From NCBI GenBank assembly GCA_028280615.1, contig JANQLK010000033.1, positions 1 through 64,000 of the forward strand: a DNA stretch of 64,000 nt, written 5' to 3'. Below, in pieces: positions 1-10,404 of the stretch. Each line of letters starts with the position of its first letter. Within the stretch, counting starts at the first letter, position 1. The notes beneath the pieces were generated by a model. The model searched no databases. It worked only from the letters and a program-made list of their open reading frames with translations, and was not told the DNA's origin. The position numbers and the translations under genes are program-made. This DNA is from Woeseiaceae bacterium. GTDB lineage: Bacteria; Pseudomonadota; Gammaproteobacteria; Steroidobacterales; Woeseiaceae.

Positions 1-926
1 CCGACCGGGCCGAACACCCAGCCCCAGAAAATCAGCCCGACGAACACGATTAACGGCGAGATGCCGACGCCGTAGCCCATCAGCCTCGGCTCGATGAAAT
101 TGCCGAAGCTGATGTTGATGACGATGAAGCCGATCGCCGTCGCGGTCGCCTCGGCCGGGCCGTACTGGACGAGCGCGAGCAGCACGGCCGGGATAGCCGC
201 GATGATCGAACCGATCGTCGGCACGTAGTTCAGCAGGAACGCGAGCATGCCCCACAAAAGCGGGAAATCGAGACCGACGGTCAGCGTGACGAGCCAGGCG
301 AGGAAACCCGTGGCGAGACTCACGAGCGTCTTGATACCGAGGTAGCGTCCGAGGTTGACGAGAAACAGCCGCGGCCCTTCGAGCGATGACGCACCCGGGC
401 CGAACGCCGCCTCAACCTTGGTGGCAAAGGTCGAGGCCTCGAGCAGGATGAAGATCATCGTGAAGAAGATCAGGAAAACATTGGTCAGCAGGCCGCGAAG
501 CGCCGTAAACAGGTTGGCCACGAGATTCATCGCGAAGCCGGGGTTGATCACATCGTTGAGCGAGCGTATCTCTTCGTCGGCGTTCAGGTGATCCACGGCG
601 AATTGCAGCACCTGTCGGACGATTGCGTCCAGCCGTTGCTGATAGGTCGGCAACTGGGCCGTGAACTCGGCGATGGTCCGGCCGAGTATCGTCCCGACGA
701 CGAGCAGGATCAGCATCATGACCGATACGATGGCCAGCGCCGCGAGCACGGTCGGTACGCGCTGCTTCTGCAGCCACAGCATGGGCCGGATTGCGATCAG
801 TGCCAGGAACGCCGCAAAAATGAACGGCACGAGGATTGCTTTTGCCGTCTGCAGCCCATACACAATGACGAACACGGCAGCGATGCTGACGACGGCGCCG
901 GCTTTTTCGGTACTGATGGGAGCCAC
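1..926 (-). CDS. AI-2E family transporter (PerM-like), C-terminus outside window
   Basis: Partial gene: it reads leftward from GTG 926 and runs off the left edge, so 308 residues are visible and the C-terminus is missing. The translation opens with closely spaced hydrophobic segments (about residues 8-75), has a more polar middle part (about 80-150), and then several more membrane segments. The visible end, FVGLIFWGWVFGPVG, is a hallmark of the last membrane block of AI-2E/PerM (PF01594) proteins. Members are multi-pass inner-membrane proteins linked variously to autoinducer-2 export or cation transport; the substrate cannot be told here. There is no clear ribosome binding site; an in-frame TTG at 944 is an alternative start. 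Confidence 0.85.
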   Translation of the reverse strand, partial: MAPISTEKAGAVVSIAAVFVIVYGLQTAKAILVPFIFAAFLALIAIRPMLWLQKQRVPTVLAALAIVSVMMLILLVVGTILGRTIAEFTAQLPTYQQRLDAIVRQVLQFAVDHLNADEEIRSLNDVINPGFAMNLVANLFTALRGLLTNVFLIFFTMIFILLEASTFATKVEAAFGPGASSLEGPRLFLVNLGRYLGIKTLVSLATGFLAWLVTLTVGLDFPLLWGMLAFLLNYVPTIGSIIAAIPAVLLALVQYGPAEATATAIGFIVINISFGNFIEPRLMGYGVGISPLIVFVGLIFWGWVFGPV

Positions 927-1013
927 GCGGCGATCATCGCACAACCCAGAGGGGTGTGCATGCTGCTCCGACACCGGGCTTCATGCCCCGAAACCAGACG
1001 AGGAACACTCCAA

Positions 1014-1586
1014 ATGGCCGCCGTAGAATCCGAAATGCTCGAACTGGGAACACGCGCCCCCGATTTCTCCCTGCCCGACCCGAACGGCACGCTGCACTCG
1101 CTACCCGAGTCCGCCGACGCCTACGTCGTCATGTTCATCTGCAATCACTGCCCGTTCGTCATCCATGTCGCCGACGAACTGGCCGCGGTTGGCCGCGACT
1201 ACGCGGACCGGAACGTTGCGATCGTCGCAATCAACAGCAACGACACCGACAAGTACCCGGCCGACTCGGCCGAGAAGATGAAGACCGAGGCGGCCGCGCG
1301 TGGCTACCGCTTCCCGTACGTGCTCGACAGCGACCAGTCAGTCGCGAAGGCCTACCGTGCCGCCTGCACTCCGGACTTGTTCGTCTTCGATGCCGACAGG
1401 AAGCTCACCTACCGCGGCCAGCTCGACGGCAGCCGCCCCTCCAACGACACACCGGTCACGGGCCGCGACCTGCGCGACGCGATCGATCGGACGCTGGACG
1501 GGAAGCCCGCCGCCGAAGTCCAACACCCGAGCATCGGCTGCAATATCAAGTGGAAACCCGGCAACGAGCCGGACTACTTCGGCTGA
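1014..1586 (+). CDS. thioredoxin-fold redoxin family protein
   Basis: 190 residues. The start APDFSLPDPNG is typical of AhpC/TSA and redoxin domains, and the redox site is C43-N-H-C46, followed by PFV, as in the widespread thioredoxin family proteins carrying a CNHCP motif. The conserved stretch with IVAINSND and the cis-Pro region near TPDLFVFD fit a full-length single-domain protein. No signal peptide, so it is probably cytoplasmic. ATG 1014 was chosen because AGGA lies about 10 bases upstream and the redoxin domain begins right after it; the frame stays open much further upstream but without family similarity. Likely a thiol-disulfide oxidoreductase or thiol peroxidase; substrate unknown. 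Confidence 0.85.
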   Translation: MAAVESEMLELGTRAPDFSLPDPNGTLHSLPESADAYVVMFICNHCPFVIHVADELAAVGRDYADRNVAIVAINSNDTDKYPADSAEKMKTEAAARGYRFPYVLDSDQSVAKAYRAACTPDLFVFDADRKLTYRGQLDGSRPSNDTPVTGRDLRDAIDRTLDGKPAAEVQHPSIGCNIKWKPGNEPDYFG

Positions 1587-1597
1587 GTCCTTTCTTG

Positions 1598-1616
1598 GAG
1601 ACGCTGCCAGTGTCTC
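1598..1616. terminator. hairpin between convergent genes
   Basis: A 7-bp stem (GAGACGC pairing with GTGTCTC, one G-T wobble) with a 5-base loop lies between two convergent stop codons at 1586 and 1620. There is no clear T-run on either side, so an intrinsic terminator is only suggested by position. Confidence 0.35.
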
Positions 1617-1619
1617 GTC

Positions 1620-2009
1620 CTAGCGTTCCCGTCGCGGCGTGTACTGTTCGGCCTCCTCGGGCGTGATCTGCTCGATTTTCACCCGCCATTCGGCGAGCGT
1701 GGAGCTGATGCGGAGACGGTAGGTACCGCCCTCGTCGAACAGCTTGACGCCGTTGCCGCGGAACTTCGTGTGCAGGACGCGCCCAACGTGGCGGCCCGAG
1801 GTCGAGTCGATCAGCGAGATGTCCAGCGCAATCAGGCTCTCGTAGCGCCCGTCCAGGCGCCAGTCGAGCAGCCACGGGCCCTCGACCGTGAAGTCAGCCG
1901 TCGTCGTGTTGCCCGTGCCGCGAAAATCGCGCACCAGGCTCTTGCCGACGGCAACGGACTGGGTGAGCAGCGCGCAGAGCGCCGCGCAAAGAATCCAGGT
2001 TGATCGCAT
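1620..2009 (-). CDS. secreted hypothetical protein
   Basis: 129 residues. A Sec-type signal peptide is visible at residues 1-22 (MRSTWILCAALCALLTQSVAVG), so the mature protein is likely periplasmic. The rest is a small, probably beta-rich domain (RDFRGTGNTTTADFTVEGPW onward) ending in a basic tail. AGGAAGG about 10 bases upstream supports ATG 2009. I do not recognise the family; the closing part (tyrosine and arginine-rich, ISSTLAEWRVKIEQI) resembles small secreted proteins that bind or sense nothing I can name. The gene is convergent with the redoxin gene. Confidence 0.6.
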   Translation of the reverse strand: MRSTWILCAALCALLTQSVAVGKSLVRDFRGTGNTTTADFTVEGPWLLDWRLDGRYESLIALDISLIDSTSGRHVGRVLHTKFRGNGVKLFDEGGTYRLRISSTLAEWRVKIEQITPEEAEQYTPRRER

Positions 2010-2153
2010 AACTACGTAGTCCTTCCTCGGTTCCCGCCGGAAAAGCGTCGATCATAATCCGACCCCGGCGACCTCGGACAGTTGCATCCGTTCGCCGAGG
2101 GATTTGCGCCTCCTGTCGCGGCGGCGGGATCGAGTCTATTTCGGGACCGCCGC

Positions 2154-2489
2154 CTACAGGCGATTCCGTTCGTTGTGCGGAATCGGATACGGGTCGGCCT
2201 CGTAGGCCGGCCCCTTCATGATGAAGACGACGACGGCGCCGATGCCGACCGTCAGGATCGCCGTCCAGCTCGTAACCAGCAGCGCGAACGCGAAGATGTC
2301 GATCGTCAGGATGTCCTTGGCGACGTCGGCCGGGTGGCCGTTTCGAATCAGCAGGCGGGCACCGAGCGCGATCGACGCCGGTACGAGCGTTCCGATCAGC
2401 ATTGCCCTGGGCATCAGCCGCAATAGCCTTATTTCGAGCCCGGGCGGCGCAACGCGCTCGCTGACCTTCTTGAGGTATCGGTTCGCCAT
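2154..2489 (-). CDS. small integral membrane protein, unknown function
   Basis: 111 residues when started at ATG 2489; the frame opens 18 codons earlier at 2543, but that extension is Cys/Arg-rich and looks non-genuine. The N-terminus is basic (MANRYLKKVSERVAPPG). Two hydrophobic segments follow, around residues 30-48 and 63-92, so this is a two-helix inner-membrane protein. The C-terminus is short and polar. No family recognised. Confidence 0.5.
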   Translation of the reverse strand: MANRYLKKVSERVAPPGLEIRLLRLMPRAMLIGTLVPASIALGARLLIRNGHPADVAKDILTIDIFAFALLVTSWTAILTVGIGAVVVFIMKGPAYEADPYPIPHNERNRL

Positions 2490-2623
2490 CCTCCGATTGT
2501 CGCAGCCCGCGCGGCATTTCGGAATACCGCAGGCGCCGGCCAAGCTGCTATGGTTCGCCGCCAGAAAGAGAACCGCGGGCAGTTGCCGCGCGGTGTACCA
2601 GTGACGATCATGGACAGGCCAAG

Positions 2624-3199
2624 ATGACGACTCCGCGCATCCTCGCGTTCTCCGGCAGCGCCCGGCGAGAATCCTACAATCAACGCCTCGTCGAATGCGC
2701 CGCCCGAGTGGCCGAGAATGCCGGCGCCGAGGTCACCGTCATCAACCTCGGGGAACTGCCGCTGCCGCTCATGAATCAGGACCTGGAGCGCGAGCAGGGC
2801 CAGCCCGAGAACGCCGCGAAACTCAAGGCGCTGATGGCCGGGCACGACGCGTTCCTCATCGCCTCGCCCGAGTACAACAGCTCACTCACGCCGCTGCTCA
2901 AGAACGCGCTGGACTGGGCGTCGCGAAAGACCGCGGACGAATCGGCGCTGATCGCTTACGAGGGCAAGATCGCAACGCTCGTCAGCGCATCGCCCGGCAA
3001 GCTTGGCGGCGTCCGGGGCCTCCCGCATCTGCGCCAGGTGCTCAATAACCTGGGCGTCCTGGTGCTGCCCGGCCAGGCGTCGGTCAGCGGCGCGTCCAGG
3101 GCATTCGACGGCGCCGGTGAGCTCGTCAACGAGCAAGATATCGTGCGCGTCGATGCGGTCGTAAGCGCGCTCGTCGAGACGGTTCGCACGCTGCGCTAG
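2624..3199 (+). CDS. NADPH-dependent FMN reductase family protein
   Basis: 191 residues, a full-length flavodoxin-fold domain (PF03358; SsuE/ChrR/YieF group). The phosphate-binding loop is FSGSARRESYNQRL at residues 8-21. The SPEYNSSLTPLLKNALDW stretch in the middle is the conserved FMN-contacting segment of the family, followed by VSASPGKLGGVRGLPHLRQVL. Such enzymes reduce FMN, quinones or chromate with NAD(P)H and act in the cytoplasm. It appears monocistronic; the acceptor cannot be assigned. Confidence 0.88.
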   Translation: MTTPRILAFSGSARRESYNQRLVECAARVAENAGAEVTVINLGELPLPLMNQDLEREQGQPENAAKLKALMAGHDAFLIASPEYNSSLTPLLKNALDWASRKTADESALIAYEGKIATLVSASPGKLGGVRGLPHLRQVLNNLGVLVLPGQASVSGASRAFDGAGELVNEQDIVRVDAVVSALVETVRTLR

Positions 3200-3230
3200 C
3201 GCTTCGCAGTGTTCGCATTACGCACGGGTC

Positions 3231-3261
3231 TTGCAGGAACTGAAACATTCGCTGGTATACT
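3231..3261 (+). promoter_or_regulatory. candidate sigma-70 promoter for the small CxxC gene and TonB receptor
   Basis: TTGCAG (3231-3236) and TATACT (3256-3261) with a 19-bp spacer. The predicted start of transcription falls only a few bases before ATG 3272, so the mRNA would be nearly leaderless. The spacer is longer than ideal. No clear Zur-type dyad was seen. Confidence 0.4.
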
Positions 3262-3271
3262 GTCTGGCCCG

Positions 3272-3595
3272 ATGCGATACCTAACCGACAACCTGGCAGC
3301 GTCCCCGATCGCCGGCTCGCGCAAGCGGCCCGTGCGGCTGCCCTGGCTGATATTGCTCGCGCTCGCGACGCTTCAGTTTGCGATCGCGCAGCACAGCTCG
3401 GCGCACGAAATCGAAGAGCTCGCAGAAACCTGTCAGCTGTGCCTCAAGCTGGACGACCAGCTGCCGGCGGCAGGCGACGCGAATGCGGCGTCGGCATCGC
3501 TGTATGACAGAGCATCGGACCGGACGCCGTCACGCCGAGCGTTCAGCGACCGCTATCCGCGCGTCGGCGAGACTCGCGCCCCGCCCGTCCTATGA
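3272..3595 (+). CDS. small secreted/membrane protein with His and CxxC motif (DUF2946-like)
   Basis: 107 residues from ATG 3272. The frame is open from 3209, but only the part from MRYLTDN is downstream of the likely promoter. A hydrophobic segment (PWLILLALATLQFAIAQ, about residues 25-42) resembles a signal anchor. It is followed by SSAHEIEEL and CQLCLKLDD, a His plus CxxC pattern seen in small DUF2946-like proteins next to metal-related TonB receptors. The position directly before a ZnuD-like receptor suggests a role in zinc or copper handling, but this is inference from context. No clear Shine-Dalgarno sequence. Confidence 0.55.
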   Translation: MRYLTDNLAASPIAGSRKRPVRLPWLILLALATLQFAIAQHSSAHEIEELAETCQLCLKLDDQLPAAGDANAASASLYDRASDRTPSRRAFSDRYPRVGETRAPPVL

Positions 3596-3627
3596 TCGCT
3601 TTGCCGGCCTGACAACGGTCGGCGCCG

Positions 3628-3668
3628 CCTCGTTCCGACGAGGTCAACGTGCGGGCCATGAAGGCCCG
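3628..3668 (+). promoter_or_regulatory. two tandem hairpins in the leader of the TonB receptor gene
   Basis: CCTCG/CGAGG (3628-3632 with 3639-3643) and CGGGCC/GGCCCG (3652-3657 with 3663-3668, loop ATGAA) lie back to back, about 20 bases before the ribosome binding site of the receptor gene. They could damp read-through or stabilise the message. This is sequence-level structure only. Confidence 0.35.
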
Positions 3669-3702
3669 TTACAGAGCAAGACGAATCATAGGAAATGCAG
3701 CC

Positions 3703-5802
3703 ATGAAAGCTTTGCAGCTACTAATAGCGATACCCGTATCGGCCCTGTTCGCGGCACCGGCCTACGCCGACGACGAGCAGGACGAAGAGCATCACGCCGA
3801 CGACGTTATCATCGTCACCGCCACGCCACTCGAGCGCAGCATATCGAACCTCGCCCAGCCCACCGACGTCCTGTCCGGCGAGGCGCTGGTGCGACGCCAG
3901 TCGGCAAGCATCGGCGAGACGATCGCCAGCATGCCGGGCGTAAACTCGACCTATTTCGGACCGGCCGCATCGCGCCCGGTCATCCGTGGCCAGGCCGGTG
4001 AGCGTGTCCGCGTATTGAGCAACGGTCTCGACGCGCTGGATGCGTCGGCGCTCAGCGAGGACCATGCCGTCAGTCTCGATACGATCCTCGCCGAACGCGT
4101 CGAAGTCATTCGCGGCCCGGCGACGCTGCTGTACGGCAGCGGTGCGGCGGGCGGTCTCGTGAACATCGTCGACTCGCGCATTCACCGCGAGCCGCTCGAC
4201 GCGCCGTTCGGCGGTGCGGTTTCACTCGGCACCGACTCGGCCATCGGCAAGCGCTCCGGCGCGATTCGCCTCGACGCCGGTAGCGAGAACTTCTCCGCCC
4301 ACGTCGATTACTTTCGCCGGGATACCGACGACATCGATATTCCCGACTTCGCTGAATCCGCCGCGCTGCGCGCGTCCGAGGAGGAGGAGGAACACGAGGA
4401 AGGCGAGGAGCACGAAGAAGAGGAAGAGGCCTTCGGCAGGGTTGACAATACCGACAGCGAAACCGAAGGCGCCGCGTTCGCGCTCACGGCCCGCAACGAC
4501 AGCGGCTTCATCGGCTTCTCGGTCAGCACCTACGAGACCAACTACGGCGTTCCGGTCGCGCACGGCCATGAGGAAGAGCACGGCGGTGAAGAAGGGGAGG
4601 AAGAAGAGGAAGAGGAAATCATCCGCATCGACATGGAGCAGGTTCGCTACGACCTGATCGGTGAGCAGCAGATCGGCGGTCTCGTCGACACGATGAAATA
4701 CCGCGTAACCTTCAACGACTACGAGCACGTGGAACTGGAAGGCGCGGAGACCGGCACGATGTTCGATTCGCAGGGCATCGACGCACGGCTCGAGCTCGTT
4801 CATCGGCCCCTGGGTAATTTCGAAGGCGCGCTGGGCTTCCAGTACAAGAACATCGACTTCGTCGCCGACGGCGAGGAAGCGTTCGTGCCGGATACGGAAA
4901 CCGAGCAGTTGAGCGTTTTCCTGTTCGAGGAACTGCTCGTCAGCGACACCTTTACGCTGCAGGGCAGCGCGCGTGGCGAGTATCAGGAGATCACGTCCGA
5001 CGAACTCGGCGCCAGCGTGCCGCGTTACGACGACTGGGCCTTCGGCGCGTCGGTGGGCGGCATCTGGTCATTCGGCGACACTCAGTCCCTCTCCGCCAGT
5101 CTCGCTGTGACAGAACGGCACCCGAACTCGACCGAGCTTTACGCCGAGGGCCCGCACCTCGCCGTGCAGCGCTTCGAACTGGGGTCGGTAACGCTCGGTA
5201 ACGGCATCCTCGACAAGGAATTGTCGACCAACGTCGACCTTACCTGGCGGGGCTCCTCCTCGATATTCGAATACAGCGTGACGGGCTTCGTTAACAACGT
5301 CGATGACTACATTTTCCTGCGCCCCACCGACGGTGAGGAGGACGAGCTACAGGTCTTCGAGTTCAACCAGACGGACGCCGAATTCTGGGGTGCCGAAGCC
5401 GAGCTGCTCGTCGACCTGCTGCAGACGGAAACCGGCCATCTGCACGCGCAGTTCACGACGGACTTCGTCCGCGCGGAGGAAAGCAACGGCAACGACCTGC
5501 CGCTGATTCCGCCGCTGCGATACGGGGTGGCCCTGCACTACACGCACACGTACTTCGATGCGTCGGTCGAAGCCCAGTTCAACGAGGAGCAGGACCGGGT
5601 CGCCGAGAACGAGCTGCCGACCGAGAGCTTCACGATGCTGAACGCCGAGCTGAGCTCACGCTTCATGTCCGACCAGCTGTTCGTCTTCCTGCGGGGCACC
5701 AATCTCCTGGACGAGGATGCCCGCCGGCATTCTTCGCCAATCAAGGATATCGTGCCGCTGCCGGGACGCTCGCTGCAGGTCGGTATGCGCCTGGACTTCT
5801 AG
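3703..5802 (+). CDS. TonB-dependent outer-membrane receptor, ZnuD-like (probable zinc)
   Basis: 699 residues with a clear signal peptide (1-22, ending APAYA). The plug domain begins near VIIVTATPLERS and contains the RPVIRGQAGERVRVLSNG, ILAERVEVIRGPATLLYGSG and GGLVNIVDSR signatures. The barrel closes with the C-terminal GRSLQVGMRLDF. Two acidic, His-containing stretches (about 226-243 and 287-306) lie in predicted surface loops; this pattern is known from ZnuD-type zinc receptors and supports Zn2+ uptake. ATG 3703 is preceded by AGGA and starts the signal peptide. The preceding small CxxC gene is probably co-transcribed. The gene ends 4 bases inside the convergent methyltransferase gene. Confidence 0.85.
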   Translation: MKALQLLIAIPVSALFAAPAYADDEQDEEHHADDVIIVTATPLERSISNLAQPTDVLSGEALVRRQSASIGETIASMPGVNSTYFGPAASRPVIRGQAGERVRVLSNGLDALDASALSEDHAVSLDTILAERVEVIRGPATLLYGSGAAGGLVNIVDSRIHREPLDAPFGGAVSLGTDSAIGKRSGAIRLDAGSENFSAHVDYFRRDTDDIDIPDFAESAALRASEEEEEHEEGEEHEEEEEAFGRVDNTDSETEGAAFALTARNDSGFIGFSVSTYETNYGVPVAHGHEEEHGGEEGEEEEEEEIIRIDMEQVRYDLIGEQQIGGLVDTMKYRVTFNDYEHVELEGAETGTMFDSQGIDARLELVHRPLGNFEGALGFQYKNIDFVADGEEAFVPDTETEQLSVFLFEELLVSDTFTLQGSARGEYQEITSDELGASVPRYDDWAFGASVGGIWSFGDTQSLSASLAVTERHPNSTELYAEGPHLAVQRFELGSVTLGNGILDKELSTNVDLTWRGSSSIFEYSVTGFVNNVDDYIFLRPTDGEEDELQVFEFNQTDAEFWGAEAELLVDLLQTETGHLHAQFTTDFVRAEESNGNDLPLIPPLRYGVALHYTHTYFDASVEAQFNEEQDRVAENELPTESFTMLNAELSSRFMSDQLFVFLRGTNLLDEDARRHSSPIKDIVPLPGRSLQVGMRLDF

Positions 5803-6698
5803 CGGGGCTTTAAGAACCTGAGCGTCATCCGATTGGACTCGCCGATCGCATCGACGGCGGCCTTCAGCTCGGGATCGTCTCGCGTACCGTTGTAGGCCGG
5901 CGGCAAACGCCACACGACGTCGTTTGCCGTCGGCCGATCCTCCGGGTTCTCGTTGACCGGACTCTCGGCAACGAACTCGAACCCGGCTGCTTCGACGGCC
6001 TCGATGACGAACGCTTTCTTCAGATAGCCGGCGCCGCCCGTGGCCCATTCGTCGGGCATGTCGGGTCTCGCCTCGTGCTGCACGACGCCGAGAACGCCGC
6101 CGGGCTTGAGCGCAGCGAAGAGATCGGCCAGCGCGACGTCGAGGTAGTCGCCTTCGCCTGCCGACTGGAACCGCGCAAGGTTGTGCAGCGCCCGAGGCAC
6201 GAGCGCCGCGTCCGCGGTGCCGGCCACGCTCGAGGGCATCGAACCGAAGTGGAACGCGGATGCGCCTGCGCCCGTGCCGCCGCCCCACTCGGCCACGCTG
6301 TCCGGGAACGTTGTCGTCCAGATCTCCTTGCGTGCCATGAAGGACTCGCTCGCGAACGAGAAATACCGGTACATGTCGAGCGCGTAGTCGGCGCCCGTTA
6401 TGTGGCCGTCTTCGCCCAGGTAGTTGGCGAGAATGCGTGTGTACCAGCCGCCGCCCGGCAGGGCCTCGACCACGGTCATGCCGGGTTCGATACCGAAAAA
6501 CTCGAGCGTTTCCTGCGGATGCCGGTAGCGGTAGCGAGCCTTGGCCTCGTCCGGCATCGAGTCGAGCACGAGAGCCAGCGGATCGCCGGGCGACGGTTCG
6601 GTTTCCGCACTCGGGGCCGTAGCTTCGGTTGCCTGATTGTCCGCAGGCTGGCACGCGGCCAGCAGTGCGGCCAGCAGGATTGCGAGACAGGTGCGCAT
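5799..6698 (-). CDS. class I SAM-dependent methyltransferase homologue with lipoprotein signal (COG4798-like)
   Basis: 299 residues from ATG 6698. The N-terminus is a lipoprotein signal: hydrophobic run then LAAC with Cys16. A 30-residue linker rich in Ala/Thr/Glu follows. The domain then shows a Rossmann-type methyltransferase motif I (TVVEALPGGGWYTRIL) and a later motif near LKPGGVLGVVQHE. This resembles the predicted methyltransferases of COG4798, many of which carry export signals. An exported methyltransferase is odd, because SAM is cytoplasmic. An in-frame upstream extension to 6800 is Cys/Arg-rich and unlikely. Tail-to-tail overlap with the TonB receptor gene. Confidence 0.75.
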   Translation of the reverse strand: MRTCLAILLAALLAACQPADNQATEATAPSAETEPSPGDPLALVLDSMPDEAKARYRYRHPQETLEFFGIEPGMTVVEALPGGGWYTRILANYLGEDGHITGADYALDMYRYFSFASESFMARKEIWTTTFPDSVAEWGGGTGAGASAFHFGSMPSSVAGTADAALVPRALHNLARFQSAGEGDYLDVALADLFAALKPGGVLGVVQHEARPDMPDEWATGGAGYLKKAFVIEAVEAAGFEFVAESPVNENPEDRPTANDVVWRLPPAYNGTRDDPELKAAVDAIGESNRMTLRFLKPR

Positions 6699-6768
6699 GA
6701 TGGATCTCCAGGTTCCTGGTGGGCGACGGAAACAGCCTAGCGGCCGGACGCCGCATCGGCAACCGGCG

Positions 6769-7260
6769 CTACTCGAGGCTATACAGTACGGCGCGCGCAT
6801 CGCCGCGGACGACGTCGATCGCGTCGCGAATCGCGAACACCGCCTTGTCGCCCCGCGCCGCCCCCGCCTCGCTGCGCCTGAACTTCTCGCAGTCCTCTCG
6901 GGAGTCGAAGTCGATCACGGGCCAGTTTTCCTGCCAGACGGCTTCGAGCTGCGCCACGTTCTGCGGCATGCCGTCTTCGTCGAGCACCTGCGCGAGATCG
7001 TTGACGGTCCTTAAGATCGTCCAGCCGGTCCTCGGGCTGCCGCGCAGCTCCGCGTTGCAGTCGAAGTAGTTCGTGAATACGAGATCCTCGAGTTCGCCGA
7101 GCTTGAGCAGGAGCTCGAAGGACGCGAACCTGAGATTGCGATTCCGCTCCGAGTGCTCATTGCGCCAGGTGTTGTAAGCCAGGCTCGTCACTGCAACCGC
7201 CAGGCTGATCAGGGCGACCGCATGGCGCTTGAGCTGTTCGACTATCGAGATCTTGTGCAT
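6769..7260 (-). CDS. membrane-anchored hypothetical protein
   Basis: 163 residues. One hydrophobic segment near the N-terminus (VALISLAVAVTSLAYNTW, about 15-32) is followed by a helical soluble domain with RNEHSERNRNLRFASFELLLKLGELEDL. A single Cys (about 67) lies in a YFDCNAEL stretch. It looks like an N-terminally anchored protein with most of its mass on one side of the inner membrane. No family recognised. It lies just downstream of the MFS gene on the same strand (36 bases), so the two could share a transcript. Confidence 0.55.
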   Translation of the reverse strand: MHKISIVEQLKRHAVALISLAVAVTSLAYNTWRNEHSERNRNLRFASFELLLKLGELEDLVFTNYFDCNAELRGSPRTGWTILRTVNDLAQVLDEDGMPQNVAQLEAVWQENWPVIDFDSREDCEKFRRSEAGAARGDKAVFAIRDAIDVVRGDARAVLYSLE

Positions 7261-7296
7261 ATCTTCCAGTGTTTTGTCCGCTTGACTCGCACCATT

Positions 7297-8562
7297 TCAG
7301 CGCGAAGCCTTGGCCGCCGGCCAAAGATCGCGCCGGGTTCCGCGCATGCGCGCAAGCATGAATGTCACCATGACGCCCAGCGCGCCGATGGCGGCGAGGA
7401 ACAGGAAGAAATGCTGATAGCCAATGAGGCCCGGGTTCGCATCGATGATCCGACCGGCTATCGGCGCGAAGAATATCTCCGGCGTGTAGCCGAGCAGCGA
7501 AATCATGCCGACGGCGGCGCCGGTCAGGTAGGCCGGCGTCCGGTAGTCCTCGAGTAGCGCAAAGTAGACGCCGCGCAGCGCGAATACGGCGACAAAACTC
7601 ACGAAGACGTTCAGGTATATCGGTATCAGGCCGCTATGCAGATCGAGCACGGACAAGGCCGCGAAGGCCGCGAGCATGACCGCGAACGTCGCGCCGATTG
7701 TCCGCGTGGCATCGAAGCGGTCAGCCACGATCCCGGCCCCGATGGCCGCGAACGGGCGGATCAGCGCGCCCCAGGTCGCGAACCTGGCAGCGGCCACCTC
7801 GTCCATGCCGAGAACGCGCACGGCATAGTCGGCGTAGTAGTCGAGACCCTTGTAGCCGCAGTAGGCGCAGACGATCACGGCGGCCTGCGCCCAGACGATC
7901 GGCCGCGCGAGAACCGTCGCCATGCCGGCCAGCGGACTCGACTGCGAGCGTGCCGCCTGGCCCGCCACCGGGATTGCGATCCAGGTAAGCGCCCCTAAGA
8001 GCATCGTCAGCAGCGAGTACAGCAGCAGCACGACCTGGAAGCTCAAGCGCCGCTCCGCGTCGCTCGCCAGCGCGGCGTCGTCGGGCATCAGCGCGGCGAA
8101 AACGAACACCGTGATGGCCGCGACCGCGAATGCGGCCAGACCACGTCCGCCCTCGAGTATGCCAAAGGCCTTGCCCTGCGACGCGCGGCCGCCCCACATG
8201 CGCGTGGCCCGGATCAGCGCACCCCAGAACAGGAAGCCGGTCGTGATTCCCCAGTAGCCGTACAGGACAGCCATGCCGACGGCACCCGGAATCATTGCCA
8301 TGTACAGGCCGCCGGCGCCGGTTGCCACGAGTGCCACGGTCATGAGCGCGCGGGCCTCGAAACGATCCGCGAGCGCACCGCCCGGGAAGTAGCTCAGCAT
8401 CGCGGTGACGCCGAAGACCGCGAACAGGTCGCCGAGCTGGGTATTCGAAAAACCGAAGACCTCGAGCAGCGTCGGCCGGAAAAAGCGCGCCGTGTGAAAC
8501 GGCAGCCCGAAGACCATCTCGCCCGCAATGACCAGCGTGGCAATGAAGAGAAATCGGGACAC
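7297..8562 (-). CDS. MFS transporter
   Basis: 421 residues, hydrophobic throughout with about twelve membrane segments, the usual length for the major facilitator superfamily. The loop between helices 2 and 3 carries GGALADRFEAR, matching the family signature G-x-x-x-D-R. A repeat of the signature appears in the second half (GAGIVADRFDATR). Conserved GYWGITTGFLFWGALIR resembles organic acid or sugar-type MFS members without fixing the substrate. It lies 4 bases from the ABC-2 permease gene upstream, so it may be co-transcribed with that exporter pair. Confidence 0.85.
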   Translation of the reverse strand: MSRFLFIATLVIAGEMVFGLPFHTARFFRPTLLEVFGFSNTQLGDLFAVFGVTAMLSYFPGGALADRFEARALMTVALVATGAGGLYMAMIPGAVGMAVLYGYWGITTGFLFWGALIRATRMWGGRASQGKAFGILEGGRGLAAFAVAAITVFVFAALMPDDAALASDAERRLSFQVVLLLYSLLTMLLGALTWIAIPVAGQAARSQSSPLAGMATVLARPIVWAQAAVIVCAYCGYKGLDYYADYAVRVLGMDEVAAARFATWGALIRPFAAIGAGIVADRFDATRTIGATFAVMLAAFAALSVLDLHSGLIPIYLNVFVSFVAVFALRGVYFALLEDYRTPAYLTGAAVGMISLLGYTPEIFFAPIAGRIIDANPGLIGYQHFFLFLAAIGALGVMVTFMLARMRGTRRDLWPAAKASR

Positions 8563-8566
8563 GACA

Positions 8567-10251
<1,685 letters not shown>

Positions 10252-10404
10252 GCGCGCGATGATACGCGATTCATCCGAGCGAATTCTGTCGAATACACGC
10301 AGCCATCTCCGCGGTCTGTCGCGGGCGGCTGGACAGGGGCGCGAGCGACTCAACCGACGCCGCGGCGGGCACGGTGGCGATGCAGTAGCAAGCTGACGCG
10401 ACGT

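Noticed and set aside
2011..2020. 10-bp palindrome ACTACGTAGT just upstream of a start codon
   Set aside because: Short palindromes of this size are expected by chance in 64 kb; no repeat of it was noticed near other promoters.
4378..4434. GA-rich run that looks like a simple-sequence repeat
   Set aside because: It is in frame and encodes the acidic/His loop of the TonB receptor, a known feature of ZnuD-like proteins; no length instability can be inferred from one sequence.
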